Positions 7,072 to 17,997 of a stretch of DNA of 64,000 nucleotides are shown here, in pieces (position 1 is the first letter of the stretch; every line of letters begins with the position of its first letter). The notes under the pieces were generated by a model that was not told the origin of the DNA, did not search any database, and saw nothing but the letters and a program-made list of their open reading frames with translations. The position numbers and the translations under genes were made by a program. Origin of the DNA: Mesorhizobium sp. WSM2240. Lineage in GTDB: Bacteria > Pseudomonadota > Alphaproteobacteria > Rhizobiales > Rhizobiaceae. The stretch lies in contig NZ_CP159253.1 in NCBI RefSeq assembly GCF_040438645.1, positions 5,632,501 to 5,696,500 on the forward strand. Direction: 5' to 3'.

Positions 7072-9093
7072 ATGACCGCCAGGAAAACACCGCCCGCCTC
7101 GCCGCTTTTTCTCGGCATCGATACGGGCGGCACCTACACCGACGCCGTGCTCTGGTCGGAGGCGGCGGGAGTGGCCGCCAAGGCCAAGGCGCTGACCACG
7201 CGCCACGATCTGGCGGTCGGCATTTCCGGCGCGGTCGGCGCGGTGCTGGAAAAGGCGAAGGTCGACCCGGCGGCTATTAAATTGGTGTCGATGTCGACCA
7301 CGCTCGCCACCAACGCCCTCGTCGAGGGACAGGGCGGGCGGGTGGCGCTCATCATGATCGGCTTTTCCGAGGCCGACCTTGCCCGCGACGGGCTGAAGGC
7401 GGCGCTCGGCACCGATCCGGTGGTGTTCTGCGGCGGCGGCCACGACGTCCACGGCAACGCCAAACCGCTCATGCTGGAGGAACTGGAGGCGGCGCTGCCG
7501 GAACTGGCCAAGGGCGTTTCGGGCTTTGCCGTTTGCGCCTATTTCGCCACGCGCAACCCTGCGCACGAGATCGCGGCGCGCGATCTGATCCGCGAGAAGA
7601 CCGGCCTTCCCGTCACCGCCAGCCACGAGCTATCGGCAAAACTTGGCGGTCCGCGCCGGGCGCTGACGACGCTGCTGAACGCCCGGCTGATCTCGATGAT
7701 CGACCGCCTCGTCGCCGCCACCGAAGGTTTTCTGGCCGATCGCAACATAAAAGCTCCGCTGATGGTCGTACGCGGAGACGGCGCGCTGGTCTCCGCCGCC
7801 TTCGCCCGCGCGCGGCCGATCGAGACCATCCTGTCCGGTCCGGCCGCCAGCCTCGTCGGCGCCCGCCACATGACCGGCCTCGACAACGCCGTCGTCTCCG
7901 ACATAGGCGGCACCACCACCGACGTCGCCGTGCTCGACAAGGGCCGCCCGCGGCTGGACCCGGAAGGCGCGACCGTTGGCGGTTTCCGCACCATGGTCGA
8001 GGCGGTCGCCATGCGCACCTTCGGCCTCGGCGGCGATTCGGAAGTGGCGCTGGAGGAGGGGGGCCTGCGCCCGCGCCTGTTGCTCGGCCCCCGCCGCCTC
8101 GTGCCGCTGGCGCTGGCCGGTATGGTTCATGGCGAGGCCGTCACCGCAGTGCTCGAGCGGCAGTTGCGTGCGCCGAACCCCGGCCGTATGGACGGCCGCT
8201 TCGCCGTCCGAACCGGCGTGCCGGAACGGCTCGCTGCCGGCCTATCCGGACCGGAAGCGAAACTCTACGAGGCCATCCGCGCTGTGCCCCTGCCGCTCGT
8301 CACTCTGCTCACGTCGAACGCGCAGAATGCGACGCTGAACCGCCTGGTCGCGCGCGGGCTGGTGCATGTCGTCGGCTTCACGCCTTCCGATGCGGCCCAT
8401 ACGCTCGGCAGGCAGTCGAACTGGGACGCCGCCGCCGCCCGGCTCGGCGCTGAGCTTTTCGCCCGCAAGCGCGACGGCCGCGGACAGCCGATCGCGGCGA
8501 GCCCGGAGGCTCTCGCCGAGCGCGTTCTCGCGGCGCTCACCCGCTGGTCGGCGGAAGTCATCCTCGAAACCGCCTTCGCCGAAGATGGCCTCGACGGCGC
8601 GGCAACTGTCGCTCACGCGCTGGTGCAGCGCTCGGTCGACGGCCATGAAGGCATCGCGCGGCTGACCGTGGCGCTCGACCGTCCGGTGATCGGCCTCGGC
8701 GCGTCGGCCCCGCTGCATTATGCCGGGCTGCCGCAACTGGTCGGCAATGAATGCGTCGTGCCGGACGACACCGATGTCGCCAACGCGCTCGGCGCGGTGG
8801 TTGGGCAGGTGCGCGTCTCGGCCGAAGCCGGCATCAGCCAGCCGAAGGAAGGGCTGTTCCGCGTCTCGTCGGGCGACACCGTCCGAGATTTTTTGAGCGA
8901 GGCCGAGGCGATCGCCGTCGCCGAGGCCGACGTGCGCGAGATCGCCGCCTCCCGTGCCCGCGCCGCCGGCACCGACACGGCCGAGATCGAGGTGCTGCGC
9001 GAGTTCCGCACCTCGACGGTCGAGGGCCAGCGCATGTTCATCGAGGCGCAGATTCTTGCCGTCGCCACCGGCCGCCCGCGCATTGCGGTGTAG
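7072..9093 (+). CDS. Hydantoinase/oxoprolinase family protein (HyuA-like)
   Basis: A 673-residue protein of the HyuA/5-oxoprolinase A superfamily, ATP-dependent enzymes that open or carboxylate cyclic or keto substrates. The N-terminal phosphate-binding motif GIDTGGTYTD (about residues 14-23) and the second actin-like ATPase motif SDIGGTTTD (about 276-284) are intact, and the length matches stand-alone members. No HyuB-type partner is adjacent, which is unusual for hydantoinases and acetone carboxylases; here the gene sits alone between the secreted-protein gene and glcB. Substrate cannot be assigned. The start codon is the ATG at 7072; only a weak GGAA site precedes it. Confidence 0.88.
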   Translation: MTARKTPPASPLFLGIDTGGTYTDAVLWSEAAGVAAKAKALTTRHDLAVGISGAVGAVLEKAKVDPAAIKLVSMSTTLATNALVEGQGGRVALIMIGFSEADLARDGLKAALGTDPVVFCGGGHDVHGNAKPLMLEELEAALPELAKGVSGFAVCAYFATRNPAHEIAARDLIREKTGLPVTASHELSAKLGGPRRALTTLLNARLISMIDRLVAATEGFLADRNIKAPLMVVRGDGALVSAAFARARPIETILSGPAASLVGARHMTGLDNAVVSDIGGTTTDVAVLDKGRPRLDPEGATVGGFRTMVEAVAMRTFGLGGDSEVALEEGGLRPRLLLGPRRLVPLALAGMVHGEAVTAVLERQLRAPNPGRMDGRFAVRTGVPERLAAGLSGPEAKLYEAIRAVPLPLVTLLTSNAQNATLNRLVARGLVHVVGFTPSDAAHTLGRQSNWDAAAARLGAELFARKRDGRGQPIAASPEALAERVLAALTRWSAEVILETAFAEDGLDGAATVAHALVQRSVDGHEGIARLTVALDRPVIGLGASAPLHYAGLPQLVGNECVVPDDTDVANALGAVVGQVRVSAEAGISQPKEGLFRVSSGDTVRDFLSEAEAIAVAEADVREIAASRARAAGTDTAEIEVLREFRTSTVEGQRMFIEAQILAVATGRPRIAV

Positions 9094-9229
9094 ACCCGGC
9101 GGAATTCGTCCACGCTGCCCCTGCGCTATCCCGGCATTACCGGAACTTAGGGTGAATTGACCCGTTCCGCCCGGCATGGTCAAAGGCGGGAAAATCATGA
9201 AGTCCCGGACGCCTTTTGGAGAAGAGATG

Positions 9230-11443
9230 ATGACGGATCTGGTCGAGATCGCCGGCTTGCGGATCGCGCGCCCGCTGCACGATTTCGTGGAGCGCGAGGC
9301 TCTGCCCGGCACGGGCGTCGACGCCGCCGCCTTCTGGGCCGGCTTTTCCGCGATCGTCCACGATCTCGCCCCGAAGAACCGCGCTCTGCTGAAGACGCGC
9401 GACGAGATGCAGGAGCGCATCGACCTCTGGTACCGGGAGAACGGTGCGCCGGTCGACATGGCCGCCTATCGCGCCTTTCTTGAGGAGATCGGGTACCTCG
9501 TTCCCGAGGGGCCGGATTTTCAGGTGACGACGGAAAATGTCGACCCGGAAATCGCCGTCGTCGCCGGGCCGCAACTGGTCGTGCCTGTGATGAATGCGCG
9601 CTATGCGCTGAACGCCGCCAATGCCCGCTGGGGTTCGCTCTACGACGCGCTTTACGGGACCGATGCGATTTCCGAGGAAGGCGGCGCCGAAAGGGGCAAA
9701 GGTTACAACCCGGCGCGGGGCGCGAAAGTCATTGCCTGGACGCGAGATTTCCTCGACGAGGCGGTTCCGCTCGACGGCGCCTCGTGGAGCGCGGTGGCGA
9801 AGTTCGAAGTGGCGGATGGCGTGCTTGTACTGGGCGTCGGCACGCCGGCCCAGCGCTCGGTCGGCGACGGCGAGGAAGAGCTGCAGCAGATCGCGTTCGC
9901 CGACCCGGCGCAGTTCGTCGGCTATCGCGGTGATGCGGATTCCCCCTTGGCGATCCTGCTGAAGAAGAACGGGCTGCATATCGAGATCGTCATCGACCGA
10001 GGCAGCGCGATCGGCAAGACCGATCCCGCCGGCATTTCCGACGTGGTCCTGGAATCGGCGCTGACGACTATCCAGGATTGCGAGGATTCAGTCGCCGCCG
10101 TCGACGCGGAAGACAAGGTTCTCGCCTACCGCAATTGGCTCGGTCTCATGAAAGGCGACCTGGAGGAGGAGATAGAAAAGGGCGGCAAGACTTTCGTCCG
10201 CAAGCTCAATCCCGACCGGACCTACACGGCCCCCGATGGAAGCGAGCTGACGCTGCCCGGCCGCTCGCTGATGCTGGTCCGCAATGTCGGGCACCTGATG
10301 ACCAACCCGGCGATCCTCGACCGCGACGGCAGCGAGGTTCCGGAAGGCATCATGGATGCGATGATCACCGGCCTCATCGCGCTGCACGATGTCGGCCCGA
10401 ACGGAAAGCGGAAAAATTCCCGCGCCGGCTCGGTCTACATCGTCAAGCCGAAGATGCACGGGCCGGAGGAGGTCGCCTTCGCCGTCGAGATCTTTTCGCG
10501 TGTCGAGGCGGTCCTGGGGATGGCGCCCAATACGCTCAAGATGGGGATCATGGACGAGGAGCGCCGCACCACCGTCAATCTGAAGGAGTGCATCCGTGCG
10601 GCCAGGGAGCGGGTGGTGTTCATCAACACCGGCTTCCTCGACCGCACCGGCGATGAGATCCACACCTCGATGGAAGCCGGCCCGATGATCCGCAAGGGCG
10701 ACATGAAGCAGGCGGCGTGGATTTCGGCCTATGAGGCCTGGAATGTCGATACCGGGCTCGAATGCGGCCTTTCCGGCCATGCGCAGATCGGCAAGGGCAT
10801 GTGGGCGATGCCCGACATGATGGCGGCGATGCTCGACCAGAAGATTGCGCACCCCGAGGCCGGTGCGAACACGGCGTGGGTGCCGTCGCCGACGGCCGCC
10901 ACGCTGCATGCCACTCACTATCACAAGGTCGATGTCCAGGCGGTGCAAGAAAGCTTGAAAAGCCGGCCCAAGGCGAAGCTCGACGACATTCTTTCCGTGC
11001 CGGTCACCGTTCGGCCGAACTGGACGCCCGACGAAATCCAGCACGAGCTCGACAACAATGCGCAGGGCATTCTCGGCTACGTCGTGCGCTGGATCGATCA
11101 GGGCGTCGGCTGCTCGAAAGTGCCCGACATCAACGATGTCGGCCTGATGGAGGACCGCGCCACACTCCGGATTTCCTCGCAGCACATCGCCAATTGGCTG
11201 CATCACGGCGTCTGCACCGAGACGCAGGTGATGGAAACGATGAAGCGCATGGCCGACGTGGTCGACCGCCAGAACCAGGCCGATCCGCTCTACCGGCCCA
11301 TGGCGCCGGATTTCGACAATTCGATCGCCTTCCTTGCGGCATGCGACCTTGTCTTCAAGGGGTGCGCCCAGCCAAACGGCTACACCGAGCCGGTGCTGCA
11401 CGCGCGGAGGCTGGAACTGAAGGCGAAGGAGCGGGTGAGATAG
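9230..11443 (+). CDS. glcB: Malate synthase G
   Basis: About 737 residues, the length of isoform G, which condenses glyoxylate with acetyl-CoA to malate in the glyoxylate cycle. Diagnostic parts are [20 protein letters not shown] at the start, LPGTGVD, a [17 protein letters not shown] segment (metal and glyoxylate site), the [20 protein letters not shown] barrel strand, and [15 protein letters not shown]. The start was set at the second of two adjacent ATGs because GGAG ends about 8 bases upstream; extensions to 9176 lack homologous character. It stands alone with about 136 bases of upstream sequence, so it probably has its own promoter. Isocitrate lyase is not in the window. Confidence 0.96.
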   Translation: MTDLVEIAGLRIARPLHDFVEREALPGTGVDAAAFWAGFSAIVHDLAPKNRALLKTRDEMQERIDLWYRENGAPVDMAAYRAFLEEIGYLVPEGPDFQVTTENVDPEIAVVAGPQLVVPVMNARYALNAANARWGSLYDALYGTDAISEEGGAERGKGYNPARGAKVIAWTRDFLDEAVPLDGASWSAVAKFEVADGVLVLGVGTPAQRSVGDGEEELQQIAFADPAQFVGYRGDADSPLAILLKKNGLHIEIVIDRGSAIGKTDPAGISDVVLESALTTIQDCEDSVAAVDAEDKVLAYRNWLGLMKGDLEEEIEKGGKTFVRKLNPDRTYTAPDGSELTLPGRSLMLVRNVGHLMTNPAILDRDGSEVPEGIMDAMITGLIALHDVGPNGKRKNSRAGSVYIVKPKMHGPEEVAFAVEIFSRVEAVLGMAPNTLKMGIMDEERRTTVNLKECIRAARERVVFINTGFLDRTGDEIHTSMEAGPMIRKGDMKQAAWISAYEAWNVDTGLECGLSGHAQIGKGMWAMPDMMAAMLDQKIAHPEAGANTAWVPSPTAATLHATHYHKVDVQAVQESLKSRPKAKLDDILSVPVTVRPNWTPDEIQHELDNNAQGILGYVVRWIDQGVGCSKVPDINDVGLMEDRATLRISSQHIANWLHHGVCTETQVMETMKRMADVVDRQNQADPLYRPMAPDFDNSIAFLAACDLVFKGCAQPNGYTEPVLHARRLELKAKERVR

Positions 11444-11508
11444 ATGGTTGGATCGCAACGCTCAATGCGTCTGTGATAACCTTGATCTATGACCGCATAC
11501 CTTCTCAT

Positions 11509-11660
11509 CCCCCTCTGTCCTGCCGGACATCCCCCCTTCAAGGGGGGAGATTCGCCGGCCGCTTGGTTTTCGCCAGTGGCCGATGCTGCAAGACATGCGG
11601 GAAGGTGGAAGCTGCCAATCTCCTCCCTTGAGGGGGAGATGTCCGGCAGGACAGAGGGGG
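11509..11660. repeat. Intergenic element with perfect 23-base inverted arms
   Basis: Bases 11509-11531 (starting CCCCCTCTGTCCTGCCGG) and 11638-11660 are perfect reverse complements over 23 bases. Each arm is followed inward by a G/C hairpin (CCCCCCTTCAAGGGGGG near 11531-11547, and CTCCCTTGAGGGGGAG near 11624-11639). The element fills half of the 314-base gap between glcB and tsaB. It has the form of a short non-autonomous palindromic repeat and may also block read-through from glcB. No coding sequence is seen in the gap. Confidence 0.75.
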
Positions 11661-11757
11661 CTGGGAGAATAAATGAACTCGGACGATCCTGCTCGGACCG
11701 AGATGTCCTGCCCGGCGTTATGACTGCGCTTGCGCACTTCGCATCCGCGAGTGTGCC

Positions 11758-12441
11758 ATGAACCTCCTCGCCATCGACTGCTCGGCAAGCCTGTGCGCCG
11801 CCTGCGTCTATGACGCGCAAGCCGACAAGGAACTCGGCCGCGCCGTGCTCGACCTAGGCAAGGGCCACGCGGAAAAACTGATGGCGGTGGTCGGCGATGC
11901 GCTGGAGCAAGCCAAGGCAGGCTTCCCTGACCTCGGCGCGGTCGCCGTTTCGGTCGGTCCGGGTTCCTTCACCGGCGTGCGGGTCGGCGTTTCGGCGGCG
12001 CGCGGCTTCGCGCTGGCGCTGAAAATCCCCGCGATCGGCGTGACGACGCTCGAGGCGCTTGCCGCCGAGGCGCGGGACGCATTCGGCGCGCGGGCCGTGC
12101 TCAGCGCGCTCGATGGCGGGCGCGGAGAAATCCAGGCGGCCGTTTACGATGAATTCGGAGCGGCGGTGTATGCTCCTGCTGTGATCACATTGTCTCAAGC
12201 CGCCGAACTGGCCACGAAATTCTCGACCGTGCTCGCGGGCACGGCGGCAAACATTATTGCCGGTGCGGTTCCGTCGCAGGCGTTCGACTTTGGCCCGGTC
12301 GGCGCGACCGCCGATATCGCGGTTTATGCGCGTGTCGCGGCGAAGAAGCGTACGAGCGGTGAGAAGCCGGCGCCCATATATCTGCGCGAGCCGGACGCCA
12401 AGCCGCAGGCTGGCTTTATCCTGCCGAGAAGCGGCAGCTAG
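11758..12441 (+). CDS. tsaB: tRNA threonylcarbamoyladenosine biosynthesis protein TsaB
   Basis: A 227-residue TsaB, the inactive ASKHA-fold partner that supports TsaD in making t6A37 on ANN-decoding tRNAs. The N-terminus MNLLAIDCSASLCAACVYD, the VSVGPGSFTGVRVGVSAARGFA segment (about residues 63-83) and the SALDGGRGEIQAAVY segment are family-typical. It is the first gene of a run tsaB-rimI-acyltransferase, with 3 bases to rimI, so the three are probably co-transcribed. Pairing tsaB with rimI is common in bacteria. Confidence 0.94.
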   Translation: MNLLAIDCSASLCAACVYDAQADKELGRAVLDLGKGHAEKLMAVVGDALEQAKAGFPDLGAVAVSVGPGSFTGVRVGVSAARGFALALKIPAIGVTTLEALAAEARDAFGARAVLSALDGGRGEIQAAVYDEFGAAVYAPAVITLSQAAELATKFSTVLAGTAANIIAGAVPSQAFDFGPVGATADIAVYARVAAKKRTSGEKPAPIYLREPDAKPQAGFILPRSGS

Positions 12442-12444
12442 CCG

Positions 12445-12927
12445 ATGCGCATCCCCTTCATTACCCCGCGCCGCAGGGAATATTCGCTGGAGCCGCTGAC
12501 AATCTCCGACAGCGCCGCCGTCGCCCTCCTGCACCAGGAGGATTTCGTGCGGCCCTGGTCGGACGGCGAATTCGAGGCGCTGCTCGAACAGGACACCGTT
12601 TTCGGCTATGCGGCGCGCGAGATCGGCCATGGCAAAGAGAAACCGGTCGGCTTCGTGCTGGCGCGGCTGGTCGCTGGAGAGGCCGAGATACTGACCGTCG
12701 CGGTTGCGCGCGGGCACCGCCGTCAAGGGCTCGGCTGGCAGTTGCTCGACGCGGTGCTGCGGGAATTGCACGCACAGCGCGCCGAGGCACTGTTCCTCGA
12801 AGTCGACGAGACCAACATAGGCGCGATCGCGCTCTATCGGCGCATGGGTTTTCGCCAGGTCGGCAAGCGGCCGGGCTATTACCAGTCGGACCGTGGCGCG
12901 CTCGTCATGCGCCGCGACCTTCGCTAG
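12445..12927 (+). CDS. rimI: Ribosomal-protein-alanine N-acetyltransferase RimI
   Basis: A 160-residue GNAT-fold enzyme. RimI acetylates the N-terminal Ala of ribosomal protein S18. The acetyl-CoA loop appears as VARGHRRQGLGWQLLDAVL (about residues 89-107), followed by LEVDETNIGAIALYRRMGF (about 118-136), both typical of RimI. It starts 3 bases after the tsaB stop and 27 bases precede the acyltransferase. Substrate is inferred from family and from linkage to tsaB; other GNAT substrates are possible. Confidence 0.9.
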   Translation: MRIPFITPRRREYSLEPLTISDSAAVALLHQEDFVRPWSDGEFEALLEQDTVFGYAAREIGHGKEKPVGFVLARLVAGEAEILTVAVARGHRRQGLGWQLLDAVLRELHAQRAEALFLEVDETNIGAIALYRRMGFRQVGKRPGYYQSDRGALVMRRDLR

Positions 12928-12954
12928 CCGCGGGCTGCGGCGGGAAACCGGGCG

Positions 12955-13746
12955 ATGATCGGCAGGCTCCGCATTTTTGTCGCGCTGCTGTTCGTCGCCG
13001 TCTCGACGCTGATCCTCGTGCCGCTTCAGCTTCTTTCGATGAAGACCGGGCTCTATCGCGAAAACCTCGTCCTGCGCGTCTGGCATCGGACGATTCTCGC
13101 CGCGCTCGGATTTCGGGTTCATGTAAGCGGGACAATGGTGGAAAAGCGCCCGCTGCTGCTCGCTTCGAACCATGTCTCCTGGACCGACATCATGGTGCTC
13201 GGCTCGATCGTCGACGTGTCCTTCATTGCGAAATCGGAAATGGCCGGCTGGCCGCTGATCGGCGGGCTATCGAGGCTTCAGCGTACGGTCTTCATCGAGC
13301 GCGAGCGCAAGCGCAAATCCGGCGAGCAGGCGAGCGAGATCGCCGCGCGCCTCGCTCAAAACGACGTGATGGTGCTATTTGCCGAAGGCTCGACCGGCGA
13401 CGGCAACCTTCTCCTGCCGTTCAAGAGCACGCTTTTCGGCGCGGCCGCCATGGCGATCAGCGAGGGCGCCGTCGAGCATGTATTCATCCAGCCGGTGGCG
13501 ATCGCCTATACGAGGCTGCACGGCCTGCCGATGGGCCGCCAGCACCGCCGTGTTGCGGCCTGGATCGGCGACCAGGATCTGGCGCCGCATATCGGCGAAC
13601 TGCTCGCCGAGGGCGCGATTGACGTGGAAGTTCGCTTCGGCGAGCCGATCGAATTTTCGGCCGGCACGAGCCGCAAGGAAGCGGCAAGGCTGATGGAGCA
13701 GCGCGTATCCGCGATGATGCAGGAATCGCTGAAGAGCCCGAGATGA
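12955..13746 (+). CDS. 1-acyl-sn-glycerol-3-phosphate acyltransferase family protein (PlsC/OlsA-like)
   Basis: A 263-residue membrane-associated acyltransferase. It starts with a hydrophobic segment (FVALLFVAVSTLILVPL, about residues 6-22). It carries the catalytic NHVSWTD block (H-X4-D, about 66-72), a second block FIERERKRKS (about 112-121) and the substrate block AEGSTGDG (about 141-148). Family members transfer an acyl chain to lysophosphatidic acid, or in rhizobia to lyso-ornithine lipid (OlsA). The gene neighbourhood beside rimI and miaB is compatible with OlsA, but the sequence alone does not settle this, so no symbol is given. Confidence 0.88.
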   Translation: MIGRLRIFVALLFVAVSTLILVPLQLLSMKTGLYRENLVLRVWHRTILAALGFRVHVSGTMVEKRPLLLASNHVSWTDIMVLGSIVDVSFIAKSEMAGWPLIGGLSRLQRTVFIERERKRKSGEQASEIAARLAQNDVMVLFAEGSTGDGNLLLPFKSTLFGAAAMAISEGAVEHVFIQPVAIAYTRLHGLPMGRQHRRVAAWIGDQDLAPHIGELLAEGAIDVEVRFGEPIEFSAGTSRKEAARLMEQRVSAMMQESLKSPR

Positions 13747-13803
13747 ACCGGTTCGGGCAGAATCGTCTGTTTTTTGCAACTGAAAGGGGCTAAAAGCCCG
13801 CGC

Positions 13804-15213
<1,410 letters not shown>

Positions 15214-15239
15214 GCGCCGGTCGGGATGAGGAGAGACGG

Positions 15240-16283
15240 TTGAGCGCTACTGCAGACCTGAAGAACCCGCCCTCCGGGGCCTCCGACATGGCGCACATCG
15301 TACTCACCTTCGACAACAACAAGCTTGCCAGCGCCCTTTACGGCCAGTTCGACGAGAATCTCGCGCGGCTTGAGCAGAAGCTCGGCGTCGACATCAATTC
15401 GCGCGGCAACCAGGTGACCATCAAGGGCAGTTCCTCGGTGGCCGAGCAGGCGCGCCGGGCGCTCGACCATCTCTACGGTATACTGCAGAAGGGCGCCGAC
15501 ATCGGCCAGTCCGACGTGGATGGCGCGGTCCGGATGGCGATCGCCGCCGACGACCAGCTGACGCTGCCGACGCTGGAGCGCAAGGGCAAGATGGCCGCCG
15601 CGCAGATCGCGACGCGCAAGCGCACCATCTATGCCCGTTCGCTCAACCAGGACGCCTATATGCGCGCGCTGGAGCGCGCCGAACTGGTGTTCGGCATCGG
15701 CCCGGCCGGCACTGGCAAGACCTACCTCGCGGTCGCTCATGCCGCCATGCTGCTCGAGCGCGGCATGGTCGAACGCATCATCCTGTCGCGGCCGGCGGTC
15801 GAGGCCGGCGAGCGCCTCGGCTTCCTGCCCGGCGACATGAAGGAGAAGGTCGATCCCTATCTGCGGCCCCTCTATGACGCGCTCTACGACATGATGCCGG
15901 CCGACAAGGTCGAGCGGGCGATCGCCGCCGAGGTCATCGAGATCGCGCCGCTGGCCTTCATGCGCGGGCGCACGCTGGCCCATGCAGCGGTGATCCTCGA
16001 CGAGGCCCAGAACACCACGCCTATGCAGATGAAGATGTTCCTGACCCGTCTCGGCGAGAATTCGCGCATGATCGTGACCGGCGACCCGACGCAGATCGAC
16101 CTGCCGCCCAACACCAAGTCCGGGCTGGTAGAGGCGCTGCGCATCCTCGACGGCGTGACCGGCGCGGTGACGGTGCGCTTCAATGAAACCGACGTCGTCC
16201 GCCACCCGCTGGTCGCCGAGATCGTCAAGGCTTACGACCGCGACGGCAAGATCGCCCGCGGCCTCGACGTGTCGGAACACTGA
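15240..16283 (+). CDS. phoH: PhoH family ATPase
   Basis: A 347-residue PhoH-like protein with an N-terminal KH-like extension and a RecA/helicase-like ATPase domain. Walker A is GPAGTGKT (about residues 155-162), Walker [10 protein letters not shown] (about 251-259), and the [11 protein letters not shown] sensor follows. The start is a TTG at 15240, supported by GAGGAGAG six bases upstream, and the first in-frame ATG (residue 17) has no such site. PhoH pairs with YbeY in RNA and ribosome metabolism in many bacteria, and ybeY follows 13 bases downstream. Confidence 0.94.
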   Translation: MSATADLKNPPSGASDMAHIVLTFDNNKLASALYGQFDENLARLEQKLGVDINSRGNQVTIKGSSSVAEQARRALDHLYGILQKGADIGQSDVDGAVRMAIAADDQLTLPTLERKGKMAAAQIATRKRTIYARSLNQDAYMRALERAELVFGIGPAGTGKTYLAVAHAAMLLERGMVERIILSRPAVEAGERLGFLPGDMKEKVDPYLRPLYDALYDMMPADKVERAIAAEVIEIAPLAFMRGRTLAHAAVILDEAQNTTPMQMKMFLTRLGENSRMIVTGDPTQIDLPPNTKSGLVEALRILDGVTGAVTVRFNETDVVRHPLVAEIVKAYDRDGKIARGLDVSEH

Positions 16284-16296
16284 CCGGCCGGACGTC

Positions 16297-16809
16297 ATGA
16301 GCGGAAAATTCAATGGAAGGGGCGTGCCGGCGCCGCTTCCGGTTGAGATCGATCTGCTGGTCGAGGGCGGCGACTGGCCGCCCGAGGCCGAGCTCGAGAC
16401 CATGGTCCGCGAGGCGGTAGCCGCAGCCATGGCCGAGACGGGCGCGGTTGCGAAAGAGGGTACCGAACTCAGCGTCGTCTTCTCCGACGACGAGCATATA
16501 AGGGAGCTCAATGCGCAATGGCGCGGCAAGGACAAGCCGACCAATGTGCTGTCCTTTCCGGCCTTTCCGCCGAAGCGCGGCTCGCCGCTTCCGCCATTGC
16601 TGGGCGACATCGTACTGGCCGCCGAAACGGTTTCCCGTGAGGCAGCACTGGAACGCAAGCCGGTCCGGCATCATATTACGCATCTTGTGATCCATGGCTT
16701 CCTGCATCTGCTGGGTTATGATCATGAGACCGGCGAAGAGGCGGAAGAGATGGAAGCGGTGGAGCGCCGGGCGCTCGCGAGGCTTGCCATTCCCGATCCC
16801 TACGCGTAA
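16297..16809 (+). CDS. ybeY: Endoribonuclease YbeY (rRNA maturation factor)
   Basis: A 170-residue UPF0054 metalloprotein needed for 16S rRNA 3'-end maturation and ribosome quality control. The zinc site [11 protein letters not shown] (H-X3-H-X5-H, about residues 127-137) is intact, and [19 protein letters not shown] (about 69-87) is the other conserved block. The start is the ATG at 16297; longer frames overlap phoH. It is located between phoH and corC, the standard order of this operon. Confidence 0.95.
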   Translation: MSGKFNGRGVPAPLPVEIDLLVEGGDWPPEAELETMVREAVAAAMAETGAVAKEGTELSVVFSDDEHIRELNAQWRGKDKPTNVLSFPAFPPKRGSPLPPLLGDIVLAAETVSREAALERKPVRHHITHLVIHGFLHLLGYDHETGEEAEEMEAVERRALARLAIPDPYA

Positions 16810-16832
16810 CAGAGAACGATAACCGACGGACG

Positions 16833-17906
16833 ATGATGAACGAGCTACCCGAGACCGCCGCAAGGAACGACGCAGGCGGTACCCAGTCGCAATCCGACAG
16901 CGCCGAAGACGGACCTAGTCCCAGTACGGCCTATGGGGCGGTCGCGTCCGAACCTCCTGCCGAACGACCTTCGCTGCTGGCGCGCCTCGCCGGCCTGTTC
17001 AGGCCGCGCAACGGATCGAGCCTCCGCGACGACCTGACGGATGCGCTCGCCGAGATAGAAACCGGCGCAGCTTCCTTCTCGCCCGCCGAGCGGGCCATGC
17101 TCCACAACATATTGCGGTTGCGCGAAGTTCGCGTCGAAGACGTCATGGTGCCGCGCGCGGATGTCGAGGCGGTCGAGATCACCACCACGCTTGGCGAACT
17201 GATGGTCCTGTTCGAGCAGTCGGGCCATTCGCGCATGCCGGTCTATGCCGAGACGCTCGACGACCCGCGCGGCATGGTCCACATCCGCGATGTACTGGCC
17301 CACATCACCAAGCTTGCGCGCACCCGGAAAGGCCGGCAGCCGAAGAAGCCCGCCCCGGTGCAGCTCGACTTCGCCAATGTCGATCTTTCCCGCACCATCG
17401 GCGAATTGAACCTGATCCGGACCGTGCTGTTCGTGCCGCCTTCGATGCTGGCTTCCGACCTCATGGCCCGAATGCAGGCCGCGCGCACCCAGATGGCGCT
17501 TGTCATCGACGAATATGGCGGCACCGACGGCCTGGTCTCGCTGGAAGACATCGTCGAGATGGTCGTCGGCGACATCGAGGACGAGCATGACGAGGACGAA
17601 CCGCTGATCACCGAGACCGGCGACGGCGTCTTCGTGGTCGACGCCAAGGCCGAGATCGACGACGTCGCCAAGATGATCGGCAACGACTTCGCCGCCGGTG
17701 AGCATGGCGAATATGTCGACACGATCGGCGGCATGATCTTCAACACGCTCGGCCGGGTGCCTGTGCGCGGCGAGGTGGTTCAGGCGATCCCCGGCTTCGA
17801 ATTCCACGTGCTGGACGCCGATCCGCGCCGGGTCAAGCGCGTCCGCATCGTCAACACCCAGAAGAGCGACCGCCGCCGCCGTGCTGTCAGGACCGAGCAG
17901 GCCTGA
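16833..17906 (+). CDS. corC: CBS-domain hemolysin/CorC-type transporter-associated protein
   Basis: A 357-residue soluble CorC/TlyC-like protein. After a variable N-terminus come the VPRADVEAV motif (about residues 106-114), two CBS domains (roughly 110-240) and a C-terminal CorC_HlyC domain (about 250-340). The transmembrane DUF21 domain of the longer relatives is absent, as in E. coli CorC. Family members are linked to magnesium and cobalt efflux; hemolysin is a historical label. It ends the miaB-phoH-ybeY-corC run; lnt, which normally follows directly, is separated here by an MFS gene on the other strand. Confidence 0.9.
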   Translation: MMNELPETAARNDAGGTQSQSDSAEDGPSPSTAYGAVASEPPAERPSLLARLAGLFRPRNGSSLRDDLTDALAEIETGAASFSPAERAMLHNILRLREVRVEDVMVPRADVEAVEITTTLGELMVLFEQSGHSRMPVYAETLDDPRGMVHIRDVLAHITKLARTRKGRQPKKPAPVQLDFANVDLSRTIGELNLIRTVLFVPPSMLASDLMARMQAARTQMALVIDEYGGTDGLVSLEDIVEMVVGDIEDEHDEDEPLITETGDGVFVVDAKAEIDDVAKMIGNDFAAGEHGEYVDTIGGMIFNTLGRVPVRGEVVQAIPGFEFHVLDADPRRVKRVRIVNTQKSDRRRRAVRTEQA

Positions 17907-17997
17907 CGCACCGGGCGAGCGGCTGCTTGCGCCGCGGGACGACGCCGCAGCCCTGATGGTGAGCTTGCCGAACCGGAGGGCGCTAGATTAGCGCGCT

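Noticed and set aside
7072..9093. Hydantoinase operon
   Set aside because: Only a HyuA-like gene is present; no HyuB-like subunit, racemase or carbamoylase is adjacent, so a hydantoin pathway cannot be claimed.
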